Translations under genes and position numbers: made by a program
Assembly: GCA_002381865.1 (NCBI GenBank)
Contig: DFYO01000064.1
Span: forward strand, 1-17,643
Origin: Clostridiales bacterium UBA4080
Lineage (GTDB): Bacteria > Bacillota > Clostridia > Lachnospirales > Vallitaleaceae
Length of the DNA: 17,643 bases
Reading direction: 5' to 3'
The notes under the pieces: model-generated
Databases searched by the model: none
Told to the model about the DNA's origin: nothing
What the model saw: the letters and a program-made list of their open reading frames with translations, nothing else
In this document: piece after piece, positions 1 through 6,921 of the stretch
How the letters are laid out: each line of letters starts with the position of its first letter
Numbering within the stretch: position 1 is the stretch's first letter

Positions 1-149
1 AAAACACACGTGGAATTTAGGTATTATATAAAGACAATGATAGTATTTATCCACAGCTAGAGATGTAATCATAGAAAGAAGGGAATTTTATGATAATCAT
101 TAAAACAAGATGTGAATTATTAAAAGTGAACAACAATATACATTGCTTT

Positions 150-191
150 ACAAGCAAAAAGTCTCGCTAGAATAGCGGGCTTTTTGCTTGT
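150..191 (+). terminator. Intrinsic terminator of an upstream, off-window gene
   Basis: Long hairpin: arms acaagcaaaaag and ctttttgcttgt (150-161 and 180-191) close over an inner stem cgcta-gaa-tagcg. The T-rich descending arm follows the GC-rich inner stem, as in a Rho-independent terminator. It lies 30 bases before phoH, so it most likely ends the preceding transcription unit. I see no convincing sigma-A promoter between it and phoH, so phoH could instead be expressed by partial readthrough. Confidence 0.7.
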
Positions 192-222
192 ATAAAGAGT
201 GTAAAAACAGGAGGCGGACATT

Positions 223-1578
223 ATGATTAAAAACTATGTAATCGACACCAATGTTATGATTCACGACCCTGATTTTATGTACAAATTCAGTGACAACAAT
301 GTTGTAATACCCATCCTTTGTATTGAAGAGCTGGATAATCTTAAAAAGAAGGACGGGCTTGTTGGCTTTAATGCAAGAAATGTAGCTAAAGAGCTTCAAA
401 TGATTATGCAGCAGGGAGATATATCAGAGGGAATTAGCCTTAGCAACGGTGGTATTATAAGAGTTGAGTTAAACTATATGGGCACAGATTGGATGCCGCA
501 CGGAATCGACACCAATAAAAACGATACAAAAATAATATCTGTAGTTAAAAATCTTCAAAAGGCAAATCCGGATATACCTACAATACTGGTTACAAAAGAT
601 GTTTATATGTCTATTAAAGCCAGTGCATTAGGAATTGAGGTTCAAGATTATCAGAATGATAAGATAATGAGCGAGGACATCTATAAAGGATATCTTGATA
701 TTTTTCTTAGCTCATCAGATATTGATAAGGTTTATAGCGGAGGACTTAATCTTCCAAAAGAGCTACAGGGAGAGGTTTATCCAAATGAATTTTTCCATAT
801 TAAGAGTCAGGATAACGCCGGTCATGAGCTATTAGCCAGATATGACGGAGAAAAAATAGTGCCACTAAAATACGCAAATGATACAGCGTGGGGACTATCA
901 CCAATTAACAGAGAACAAAAAATGGCCTTTGAGCTATTAATGAATCCGGATGTTCATTTTGTATCTATAACAGGAGGCGCAGGCTCAGGTAAAACAATTT
1001 TGGCAACTGCATGTGCGTTGCAAAATGTTATCGAAACAAATAAATACAGAAAAATAGTATTTGTAAGACCTGTAGTACCAGCAGGTAACGATATAGGTTA
1101 TTTACCGGGAACAGAGATTGAAAAGCTCAAGCCTTGGATGGGAAGCTTCTATGATGCAATTGAAAATCTTACAGATATTAAGGACACAGGATCAGGAAAA
1201 TCTCAATACGGAGGAAAGCCTGCATTTACAGTAGATGACTTTATAGAGCAGTACAGGCACAGAGGTGTAATAGAGACGAAAACCTTTACCTACATGAGAG
1301 GAAGAACCTTCAGTAATGCATTTATAATTGTAGACGAAGCACAGGAGATGACACCTCATTTAGCAAAACTGATGCTAACACGAGCAGGCTATGATTCAAA
1401 ATTTGTATTTTTAGGAGACCCAAGTGATAATCAGATTGATAATCACTATGTAGACTCAAAATCCAACGGCTTAATATATACTGTTGAAAAAATGAAGGAA
1501 TATAATATTACAGGACACATAACCCTAAAACGAGTTGAAAGAAGTCCATTGGCAGAGATTGCTGAAAGAGGAATGTAG
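223..1578 (+). CDS. phoH: PIN domain-PhoH family ATPase/ribonuclease (YlaK/PhoH2 type)
   Basis: Two-domain protein of 451 aa. The N-terminal PIN nuclease domain (about 1-135) shows the expected acidic residues D8 (in VIDTNV), E35/E36, D101 and D126. The C-terminal PhoH ATPase domain (about 225-451) has a Walker A GGAGSGKT at 251-258 and a Walker B IIVDEAQE around D371-E372. This is the architecture of Bacillus YlaK and actinobacterial PhoH2, described as sequence-specific RNase/RNA helicases; the cellular role in Clostridia is not settled. The length fits the family. The ATG start at 223 is fixed by AGGAGG at 209-214 and by the PIN motif starting at residue 6. It lies directly after a terminator and before the independently promoted mtnN, so it looks monocistronic. 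Confidence 0.93.
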   Translation: MIKNYVIDTNVMIHDPDFMYKFSDNNVVIPILCIEELDNLKKKDGLVGFNARNVAKELQMIMQQGDISEGISLSNGGIIRVELNYMGTDWMPHGIDTNKNDTKIISVVKNLQKANPDIPTILVTKDVYMSIKASALGIEVQDYQNDKIMSEDIYKGYLDIFLSSSDIDKVYSGGLNLPKELQGEVYPNEFFHIKSQDNAGHELLARYDGEKIVPLKYANDTAWGLSPINREQKMAFELLMNPDVHFVSITGGAGSGKTILATACALQNVIETNKYRKIVFVRPVVPAGNDIGYLPGTEIEKLKPWMGSFYDAIENLTDIKDTGSGKSQYGGKPAFTVDDFIEQYRHRGVIETKTFTYMRGRTFSNAFIIVDEAQEMTPHLAKLMLTRAGYDSKFVFLGDPSDNQIDNHYVDSKSNGLIYTVEKMKEYNITGHITLKRVERSPLAEIAERGM

Positions 1579-1580
1579 TA

Positions 1581-1608
1581 TTGTTATTCTTTTCCAATCT
1601 GTTATAAT
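1581..1608 (+). promoter_or_regulatory. Sigma-A promoter of mtnN
   Basis: TTGTTA (1581-1586), 16-base spacer, TATAAT (1603-1608), starting right after the phoH stop codon. A strong AGGAGGAG site (1639-1646) follows before the mtnN ATG. Shows that mtnN can be transcribed separately from phoH. Confidence 0.75.
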
Positions 1609-1650
1609 TGATATTAAATAAAGAATTAATGATAATGCAGGAGGAGAAAA

Positions 1651-2349
1651 ATGGGTAAAATTGGAATTATAGGTGCTATGGAAGAGGAAGTAATGGCTTT
1701 AAAAGACAAGCTTAAGGTTTCTGATATAAGAAGTATTGCATCCTTGGAATTTTATGCGGGGAAGCTTAGCAATCGTGAGGTAGTATTAGTAAGAGGCGGA
1801 ATAGGAAAGGTTAATGCAGCAGTATGCACACAGATATTGATAGATTGCTTCCATGTAGATGCAATTATCAATACAGGAGTAGCGGGAGCCTTGAGTGATG
1901 AATTAGAGATTGGAGACATTGTTATTTCAAGAGATGCTCTTCAGCATGATTTTGATGCCACTGGCTTTGGATATGAAAAGGGTACTATTCCCAGAATGGC
2001 TGAAAGCTGTTTTAAAGCAGATAAGGGTTTAATACACATTGCTGAAAAAGCTAGTCAGGTTTTAAGTGTTAAAACGAATATTTTTACAAAAAGAATTGTA
2101 AGCGGAGATCAGTTTATTTCTGATAAAGAAAAGAAAAAAGTTTTAATTGGAGAGTTTGATGGCTTTTGTACTGAAATGGAAGGAGCAGCAGTTGCTCAAG
2201 CCTGCTACCTAAACAAAATTCCTTTTGTAATAATTAGATCCATATCTGATAAGGCAGATGATTCTGCGGAGATGAATTATTCACAATTTACACAGATTGC
2301 AGCAGCAAATTCCTGCAAGCTGATTGAAAAAATGGTAGAGATAATGTAA
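1651..2349 (+). CDS. mtnN: 5'-methylthioadenosine/S-adenosylhomocysteine nucleosidase
   Basis: Cytosolic hydrolase of 232 aa that removes adenine from 5'-methylthioadenosine and S-adenosylhomocysteine, and also from 5'-deoxyadenosine, a by-product of radical SAM enzymes. Visible family motifs are the N-terminal GIIGAMEEEV with the catalytic acid among E11-E13, NTGVAGAL in the purine phosphorylase fold, the substrate-binding EMEGAA (175-180), and SDKAD with the catalytic aspartate D200. The length is typical. The start has a near-perfect Shine-Dalgarno and its own promoter. The stop codon overlaps the start of the next small gene by one base (TAATG), so the two are probably translationally coupled. 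With several radical SAM proteins nearby, 5'-deoxyadenosine clearance may be a relevant role; that link is inference. Confidence 0.96.
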   Translation: MGKIGIIGAMEEEVMALKDKLKVSDIRSIASLEFYAGKLSNREVVLVRGGIGKVNAAVCTQILIDCFHVDAIINTGVAGALSDELEIGDIVISRDALQHDFDATGFGYEKGTIPRMAESCFKADKGLIHIAEKASQVLSVKTNIFTKRIVSGDQFISDKEKKKVLIGEFDGFCTEMEGAAVAQACYLNKIPFVIIRSISDKADDSAEMNYSQFTQIAAANSCKLIEKMVEIM

Positions 2350-2567
2350 TGAAAGCAAGCAGAAAGGTAAAATGCTCTTATGGAAAAAAGAGGCTTCTTA
2401 AAACAAAAGGAAACAACAAAATAAAGAGCACAGTTGTAATTGCAAGAAGAGCCTATAGCATTTTTGATAAAATTATTTGGCTGCTAAATATTGCAGCAAT
2501 TGTGTATAAGCTTTACGAAAAAGCTAATAGTGTAATATATAAATATAAAACAAGCAATATGCTATAA
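2349..2567 (+). CDS. Small basic, single-pass membrane protein of unknown function
   Basis: I do not recognise a family. The 72-aa product has a very basic N-terminal half (many Lys/Arg in residues 2-34) and one hydrophobic stretch around residues 43-55 (IIWLLNIAAIVYKLY) that could be a short membrane helix or amphipathic anchor, followed by a Lys/Tyr-rich tail. Its ATG overlaps the mtnN stop codon (TAATG), and there is no separate promoter. Translation would depend on coupling, because the upstream Shine-Dalgarno is weak. Base composition is AT-rich like its neighbours. It might be a spurious reading frame at the operon end, but the exact stop/start overlap argues for a real gene. Confidence 0.5.
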   Translation: MKASRKVKCSYGKKRLLKTKGNNKIKSTVVIARRAYSIFDKIIWLLNIAAIVYKLYEKANSVIYKYKTSNML

Positions 2568-2686
2568 GAGCATATAATAAAAAAAAGTTAGAAGCTACAA
2601 AGGCATAAGAGATGACAAAGAACAATAATGCTAGAAATAACTAATAAGAATAAAGCATAAATAAAAATTAAGAAAAATAGAAAAAA

Positions 2687-2730
2687 TAAAAGCCTGAAAT
2701 ATAAACATTTCAGGCTTTTATTTTATTTGT
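2687..2730 (+). terminator. Intrinsic terminator of the mtnN operon
   Basis: Perfect 14-bp stem taaaagcctgaaat / atttcaggctttta (2687-2700 and 2707-2720), loop ataaac, then a T-rich tail ttttatttgtt. The 120 bases between the small ORF and this hairpin are A-rich and hold no convincing gene. Confidence 0.9.
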
Positions 2731-2740
2731 TATTTATATA

Positions 2741-2769
2741 TTGCACGAACAAGCGTTCGGTGATATAAT
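2741..2769 (+). promoter_or_regulatory. Sigma-A promoter (extended -10) of the radical SAM repair operon
   Basis: TTGCAC (2741-2746), 17-base spacer, TATAAT (2764-2769), with an extended -10 TG at 2761-2762. The spacer is almost filled by a LexA-type operator. Because these elements overlap the TTG at 2741, that codon cannot be the translation start of the next gene. Confidence 0.8.
2746..2759 (+). promoter_or_regulatory. LexA (DinR) SOS box
   Basis: CGAACAAGCGTTCG is a perfect dyad, CGAAC-N4-GTTCG. It agrees with the Gram-positive LexA operator consensus CGAACRNRYGTTYC at every position except the last. It overlaps the final base of the -35 hexamer and lies in the spacer before the -10, where a bound LexA dimer would block RNA polymerase. 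The match and position are seen directly; binding by LexA is inferred. Confidence 0.85.
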
Positions 2770-2815
2770 TAATGCAGACGAAGTTGTTCAATTATTGAAA
2801 TTAGAGGTGATGATG

Positions 2816-4048
2816 ATGCTTTCATTAAATATTCAAGAAAAGCTTGGAATATTAGCAGATTCTGCAAAATATGATGTTTCCTGTGCCTCCAGTGGAGCAG
2901 ACAAGAAGAATAAGGGAGGGCTTGGTAATTCCACAGCAGCAGGAATATGCCATACCTGGTCCTCTGACGGGAGATGTGTTTCTCTTTTGAAGATACTAAT
3001 GACTAATGACTGCGTATTTGATTGTGCGTATTGTATTAATCGACACAGCAATGATATAAAAAGAACAAGCTTTTTTGCAGAGGAGATTGTCCAGCTTACA
3101 ATAGAATTCTACAGAAGAAACTATATCGAAGGCCTTTTTTTGAGTTCTGCAATTGAAAAAAGTCCTAATGACACTATGGAAAAAATTGTCCAGGTATTAA
3201 AGCTATTGAGATACAGAGAAGGCTTTCATGGATATATTCATGTTAAAGCAATCCCAGGAGCTTCACCAGAGCTTATAGAACAGGCGGGAGCATTAGCGGA
3301 CCGTATGAGTGTAAACATAGAATTGCCAACAGAAGAAAGTCTTAAGCTATTAGCACCCCAAAAGCCCATTAAGAATCTGTTTCTGCCAATGGCACAAATA
3401 AAAAACGGAATTGAACGAGCTAAGCAGGAGAAAACAATATATCGCTATGCAAAACCCTTTGTTCCAGCGGGGCAATCAACACAGATGATTGTAGGAGCTA
3501 CAAAAGACAGTGACAGGAATATAATTATGGCAGCAGAAAAGCTATACAATGATTTTCAGTTAAAAAGAGTCTATTATTCGGCATACATACCCGTTAATGC
3601 AGGCTCAAATCTGCCAGCTGTTCAAACCTCACCCCCTCTATTAAGAGAGCACAGACTTTATCAAGCAGACTGGCTTTTAAGGTTTTATAATTTTAAGGCA
3701 AAGGAGCTTTTAGGAGAAGCAGAGGTCAATTTTAATTTGGATTATGATCCAAAAATGAATTGGGCGCTAAGGAATCTTGAGCTTTTTCCAGCAGATATTA
3801 ATACAGTGAGCTATGAGATGCTTTTGAGAATACCGGGAGTTGGAGTTTTGTCAGCTAGAAGAATAGTCAGACAACGTAAAATTTCCCCAGTAAGATTTGA
3901 GGATTTAAAAAAAATTGGGGTTGTAATGAAAAGAGCACAATATTTTATTGTTTGTAAGGGCAAGCATTCAGGAGTAGGTCTAGATAGGGCTTCTCTAGAA
4001 ACAAAGCTTAATCCAAAGCCAGAGTTTGAACAGCTTAGTCTTTGGTAA
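2816..4048 (+). CDS. Radical SAM/helix-hairpin-helix putative DNA modification/repair protein (TIGR03916-like)
   Basis: About 410 aa. The cluster motif CVFDCAYC gives C66, C70 and C73 (CX3CX2C) for a SAM-cleaving [4Fe-4S] cluster. The opening, with LQ/IQEKLGILADSAKYDVSCASS-like text, is typical of the TIGR03916 family. Near the C terminus LLRIPGVGVLSARRIV (from about residue 336) is a helix-hairpin-helix, a non-specific DNA-binding module. The substrate is unknown; the family is annotated as putative DNA modification/repair. Three consecutive in-frame ATGs (2810, 2813, 2816) follow GAGGTGA (2804-2810); 2816 gives the best spacing. An upstream TTG lies inside the promoter. The gene is first in a two-gene operon controlled by an SOS box. 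An analogy to spore photoproduct lyase, another radical SAM DNA-lesion repair enzyme, is inference. Confidence 0.88.
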   Translation: MLSLNIQEKLGILADSAKYDVSCASSGADKKNKGGLGNSTAAGICHTWSSDGRCVSLLKILMTNDCVFDCAYCINRHSNDIKRTSFFAEEIVQLTIEFYRRNYIEGLFLSSAIEKSPNDTMEKIVQVLKLLRYREGFHGYIHVKAIPGASPELIEQAGALADRMSVNIELPTEESLKLLAPQKPIKNLFLPMAQIKNGIERAKQEKTIYRYAKPFVPAGQSTQMIVGATKDSDRNIIMAAEKLYNDFQLKRVYYSAYIPVNAGSNLPAVQTSPPLLREHRLYQADWLLRFYNFKAKELLGEAEVNFNLDYDPKMNWALRNLELFPADINTVSYEMLLRIPGVGVLSARRIVRQRKISPVRFEDLKKIGVVMKRAQYFIVCKGKHSGVGLDRASLETKLNPKPEFEQLSLW

Positions 4049-4072
4049 TTATTTTAAACGTAGGTGATTGAT

Positions 4073-4804
4073 ATGATTTATATACATGATGGGAATTTTG
4101 ATGGTTTTTTAAGCTGTGTATTTGAACATTACTATAATAAAAAGGCAGAAGGAATATATTCAAGGGATAATTATGAGCCAGTGCTTTTTCAAGAGGTCCT
4201 GTTTATAGAAACAGATGGAGAAAAAGCCGAAAGAGTTCAGCAGGCATTAATTAAAAAGATTTCAACTGAGGCATATATCAATATTTATTACTCTTTTCAC
4301 TCAAAGAATATTCATAAGGATACAAAACTGCTTAAATATATTGAACTAGCCTTTAAGCTTAAGGGAAGGATTGATTTGCTATTTACACATGAGCTTGTTG
4401 CACCTGTCATAGATATGAAAAGAAAGGTTTCAAGGGAAAGGCATTTGTTTTTGGGAATTCTAAGGTTTTCAGATGCAGGAACGTGCCTTGTAGCAGAGAT
4501 AGAGCCTGAAAACGATATTTTGCCTTTGATTGCAGGACACTTTGCAGACAGATTACTTAAGGAACAGTTTTTGATATATGATAAGCTAAGAAAAAAAGCA
4601 GTAATTTGCAGAGAGGGAGAGTGGTATATACGAGATATTGATTTGAAGGACAGGATTGTTTTTTCAAAAAAGGAAGATTATTTTCAGGAGCTTTGGAAGG
4701 AATACTTCAACAGGATAGGAATTGAATCTAGACAAAATTTAAAGCTTCAACAAAGCTTTGTACCAATCAAATATAGAAAAAATATTGTAGAGTTTAAGCA
4801 ATAG
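4073..4804 (+). CDS. DUF4130/TIGR03915-like putative DNA metabolism protein
   Basis: About 243 aa. The N-terminal YIHDGNFDGFLSCVFEHYY is the signature of the DUF4130/TIGR03915 family, which co-occurs with TIGR03916 radical SAM proteins and, as I recall, is fused to uracil-DNA-glycosylase-like domains in some Gram-negative bacteria. The biochemical activity is unknown, and I see no catalytic motif I can name. A conserved-looking FADRLLKEQFLIYDKLR stretch (about 158-174) and a WYIRDIDL stretch lie in the C-terminal half. An ATG at 4073 with AGGTGA (4062-4067) and 5-base spacing is preferred to the GTG at 4064, which lies inside that Shine-Dalgarno. The gene follows the radical SAM gene by 24 bases with no promoter between, so both share the SOS-controlled promoter. 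Confidence 0.82.
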   Translation: MIYIHDGNFDGFLSCVFEHYYNKKAEGIYSRDNYEPVLFQEVLFIETDGEKAERVQQALIKKISTEAYINIYYSFHSKNIHKDTKLLKYIELAFKLKGRIDLLFTHELVAPVIDMKRKVSRERHLFLGILRFSDAGTCLVAEIEPENDILPLIAGHFADRLLKEQFLIYDKLRKKAVICREGEWYIRDIDLKDRIVFSKKEDYFQELWKEYFNRIGIESRQNLKLQQSFVPIKYRKNIVEFKQ

Positions 4805-5090
4805 GGTTAAGTATGTAAACGCCAAAAAATAAAAAACAAGAGAAAATAAATTGTGTGTGTTATTTAACAGCTATAGAAAAGTAAAAATTGGGGATTACAA
4901 TGAAGAAAAATAATTATGAAAAACACCCATAAAAAGAAAAGGAGCACCGTAGCCGAAGCTAGGTGCTATTGTAAAGGATGAGGGGGAGAGTATTTAATAT
5001 GTAAGAGGTAACTAATTCTTACTCGATTATAATATAAAATAAATGTGTACATAGAATGAATAGAGTGTTAACAATTAGTTAACAATACAA
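4805..5090. other. Intergenic region between convergent units
   Basis: A 286-base AT-rich region with no convincing gene. It contains the minus-strand terminator at 4931-4967 and, next to the nrdG stop codon, a dyad TTAAC-AATTA-GTTAA (5068-5082). I see no clear terminator for the plus-strand repair operon here, so its transcript may run into the minus-strand hairpin. Confidence 0.6.
4931..4967 (-). terminator. Intrinsic terminator of nrdG with a cUUCGg tetraloop
   Basis: Read on the minus strand: AGCACC-TAGC-TTCG-GCTA-C-GGTGCT (4967 to 4943), one bulged C, capped by the very stable C(UUCG)G tetraloop, then CCTTTTCTTTTT (4942-4931). The T-tract lies only on the minus-strand side, so this terminates the minus-strand gene ending at 5091. 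Confidence 0.8.
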
Positions 5091-5789
5091 TCAGACATCG
5101 CCGCGTATTTCAACTTTTTTAAGCTTTTGCAATAAAATATTACGATATTCAGTTATTTTACTTGCCGATGGAAACGAAAAACTTTCCGAGGAAAGCTGGT
5201 TTTCTGAGTATTTATAGGGCTGCAAATAATATGAAGAAGCGCCTTCAAGCCAAAGAGCAATTGATTTGAAATCCTCAGAATTATGAAGCTCATCAACAAC
5301 GGTAGTTCTGAATTCGTAGGGAATATGATTCTCTTTAAGTAAATTTATACTGAAGTTTATTTTATCTATGATTTGAAGGTCTTCAGTAAGTCCTGCGGTG
5401 AGATTATATTTTGAAGGGCTGTTTTTTATGTCCATTGCAATATAATCAACAAGCTTATCACGAATTATTATTTCAAGAAGCTCAGGATTTAGACCATTGG
5501 TATCTAGCTTGATTTTTATTCCATAGAGTTTAATTCGGTTAATAAATTGTAGCAAATCCTTTTGAAGAGTAGGCTCTCCGCCGGTAATACATACCGCATC
5601 CAGCATATTTTTTCTTTTCTGAAGATGGGCAAAAAATTCATCCTCATAAGTAGAGCAATTACTTCCTAATACTAAATCCTTGTTATGACAAAAAGGACAA
5701 CGCATATTACAGCCCTGAGTAAAAACCGTTGTACAGATATATCCTGGATAATCGACAAGAGATAGCTTTTCAAAACCCTTAATTATCAT
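5091..5789 (-). CDS. nrdG: Anaerobic ribonucleoside-triphosphate reductase activating protein (NrdG2 type radical SAM)
   Basis: 232 aa. Radical SAM enzyme with GCNMRCPFCHN, cluster cysteines C27, C31 and C34 (CX3CX2C). The N-terminal KGFEKLSLVDYPG and TVFTQGC, the ITGGEPTLQ motif and the C-terminal YYLQPYKYSENQL fit the NrdG2 (TIGR02495) group. These proteins are thought to install the glycyl radical on class III ribonucleotide reductase NrdD. No nrdD lies in the window, so the partner is inferred from family knowledge only. The ATG at 5789 has GGAGGC just upstream; reading further upstream would add a hydrophobic 28-residue stretch encoded by promoter DNA, which I reject. Transcribed divergently from tadA. 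Confidence 0.87.
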   Translation of the reverse strand: MIIKGFEKLSLVDYPGYICTTVFTQGCNMRCPFCHNKDLVLGSNCSTYEDEFFAHLQKRKNMLDAVCITGGEPTLQKDLLQFINRIKLYGIKIKLDTNGLNPELLEIIIRDKLVDYIAMDIKNSPSKYNLTAGLTEDLQIIDKINFSINLLKENHIPYEFRTTVVDELHNSEDFKSIALWLEGASSYYLQPYKYSENQLSSESFSFPSASKITEYRNILLQKLKKVEIRGDV

Positions 5790-5804
5790 AATGCCTCCAT
5801 TAAC

Positions 5805-5833
5805 TTGCGAAAAAAATTTTTTTAAAATATAAT
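5805..5833 (+). promoter_or_regulatory. Sigma-A promoter of tadA
   Basis: TTGCGA (5805-5810), 17-base A/T-only spacer, TATAAT (5828-5833), about 64 bases upstream of the tadA GTG. It lies in the same 107-base divergent region as the nrdG promoter, so the two initial transcripts overlap. Confidence 0.65.
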
Positions 5834-5850
5834 AGCTAAATAACAAGATA

Positions 5851-5859
5851 ATTATAGCA
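5851..5859 (-). promoter_or_regulatory. Extended -10 promoter of nrdG
   Basis: On the minus strand TGCTATAAT (5859 to 5851) is a perfect TGnTATAAT extended -10. No good -35 hexamer is present at 16-18 bases, which extended -10 promoters tolerate. About 62 bases upstream of the nrdG ATG. Confidence 0.55.
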
Positions 5860-5896
5860 TAGCTGAAAAGCAATTAATATATTTTGAGGTGATTTT

Positions 5897-6382
5897 GTGG
5901 AGAGCGGTCAATTAGAAAGCAAATATGAAAAATATATGAAAGAAGCCTTGGCAGAAGCAGAAAAGGCTTATTCATTAGGAGAAGCTCCAATCGGGGCAGT
6001 CGTTGAGTACAAAGGAGAAATTATTGGAAGAGGCTGTAATAAAAGAAATAGCGAAAAAAATCCATTAGCTCATGCAGAGCTTATTGCAATAAAGCAAGCA
6101 GCCGATTATATAAAGGACTGGAGGTTAGAAGGGTGTAATATTTATATTACACTTGAGCCCTGCCCAATGTGTGCAGGAGCAATAGTCCAAGCCAGAATCG
6201 ATAAAGCAATAATTGGGACAATGAATCCAAAAGCAGGGAGTGCAGGCTCAATAGTTAACTTGCTTCAAACAGAGGGATATAATCATAGAGTTGAAATAGT
6301 AAATGGAATTAGAGAAGAAGAATGCAGAGGTATGCTTAAAAGATTTTTCAAAGAATTAAGAGATGGCAAAGTCAAAGAATAA
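5897..6382 (+). CDS. tadA: tRNA(adenine-34) deaminase
   Basis: Zinc-dependent deaminase of 161 aa that converts the wobble adenosine of tRNA-Arg(ACG) to inosine. The family signature is complete: HAE at 59-61 with zinc ligand H59 and proton-shuttling E61, and PCPMC at 88-92 with zinc ligands C89 and C92. GEAPIGAVV near residue 29 is also typical. The GTG start at 5897 follows GAGGTGA (5886-5892) at short spacing; a downstream ATG at 5938 is a less likely alternative because it lacks such a site. The gene precedes the SRP RNA and dnaX, an order conserved in many Firmicutes. No terminator is visible directly after it. Confidence 0.95.
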   Translation: MESGQLESKYEKYMKEALAEAEKAYSLGEAPIGAVVEYKGEIIGRGCNKRNSEKNPLAHAELIAIKQAADYIKDWRLEGCNIYITLEPCPMCAGAIVQARIDKAIIGTMNPKAGSAGSIVNLLQTEGYNHRVEIVNGIREEECRGMLKRFFKELRDGKVKE

Positions 6383-6407
6383 AGAATAAAGAACAACTAT
6401 AGCCTAT

Positions 6408-6500
6408 ATTATAAGGACTTAAACAATAGATCATAAAATCTTATATCATAAGGCAAAAATGTAACCTAAACTATAAGGACTTATATAATAAGGCAAAATA
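6408..6500 (+). repeat. Degenerate direct repeat upstream of the SRP RNA promoter
   Basis: Two diverged copies of a block. The phrase taTAAGGACTTA occurs near 6411 and again near 6473. The phrase CTTATAT(c/a)ATAAGGCAAAA occurs near 6440 and again near 6479. The second copy is shorter. There is no coding frame of interest. It could be remnant duplicated 3' untranslated sequence. Confidence 0.5.
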
Positions 6501-6514
6501 AAACCCATATCGTA

Positions 6515-6543
6515 TTGACAGTGGATAATAAAAGTAATATACT
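6515..6543 (+). promoter_or_regulatory. Strong sigma-A promoter of the SRP RNA
   Basis: Consensus TTGACA (6515-6520), 17-base spacer, TATACT (6538-6543). Transcription would start near 6550, about 20 bases before the closing helix of the RNA. This suggests a short 5' leader removed by processing. Confidence 0.85.
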
Positions 6544-6570
6544 TATCGTTGCGATACAATGTCAAAAAGT

Positions 6571-6836
6571 TTCCGCGCAGCCGGGGAGTCAGCGGTGCCC
6601 TGTACCTGCAATCCGCTATAGCAGGGGTGATATCGAGCAGAGGCTTATATTTTGTAAGGCTGCCCTTTACAAGTGGCGATGATAATTGGGTCTTACGCAA
6701 TCAGAATTTACGAACCGTGTCAGGTCTGGAAGGAAGCAGCACTAAGTAAAAGCTCTGATGTGCCGTAAGGTTACCTGACTTGAGTTAACTATAAAGGTAA
6801 CGCTTATGAGTATTTGTCGAAGTAAGATGCGCGGAA
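6571..6836 (+). ncRNA. ffs: Signal recognition particle RNA, large bacterial type with Alu domain
   Basis: RNA of roughly 266 nt, similar to the 271-nt Bacillus scRNA. The ends pair: ttccgcgca (6571-6579) with tgcgcggaa (6828-6836). The 5' part has the Alu-domain signature GGTGCCCTGTACC and CCGCTATAGCAGG. The S-domain helix 8 loop GGTCTGGAAGGAAGCAGCA begins near 6723 and is nearly identical to other bacterial SRP RNAs; it binds Ffh. The exact mature ends are inferred from the pairing. Confidence 0.95.
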
Positions 6837-6855
6837 TTTAAATAAAAAAATAATT

Positions 6856-6886
6856 CAAAAAGCAGATTGCTTTTTGTTTTTTTTTT
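6856..6886 (+). terminator. Intrinsic terminator of the SRP RNA
   Basis: Hairpin caaaaagca-gat-tgctttttg (6856-6876) followed by ten consecutive T residues (6877-6886). Confidence 0.9.
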
Positions 6887-6921
6887 GAATTTTTTAAGCT
6901 TGTTTTGCCAAGGGGATACCC

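Noticed and set aside
2741..2815. N-terminal extension of the radical SAM protein from a TTG at 2741
   Set aside because: The region contains the -35, LexA dyad and -10 elements; the family start fits ATG 2816 with GAGGTGA upstream.
5790..5873. Hydrophobic N-terminal extension of the nrdG product
   Set aside because: It spans the nrdG and tadA promoters, and a GGAGGC site supports ATG at 5789, the canonical NrdG2 start.
6446..6749. Reading frames on both strands across the SRP RNA
   Set aside because: They overlap a clearly recognised structural RNA with its own promoter and terminator.
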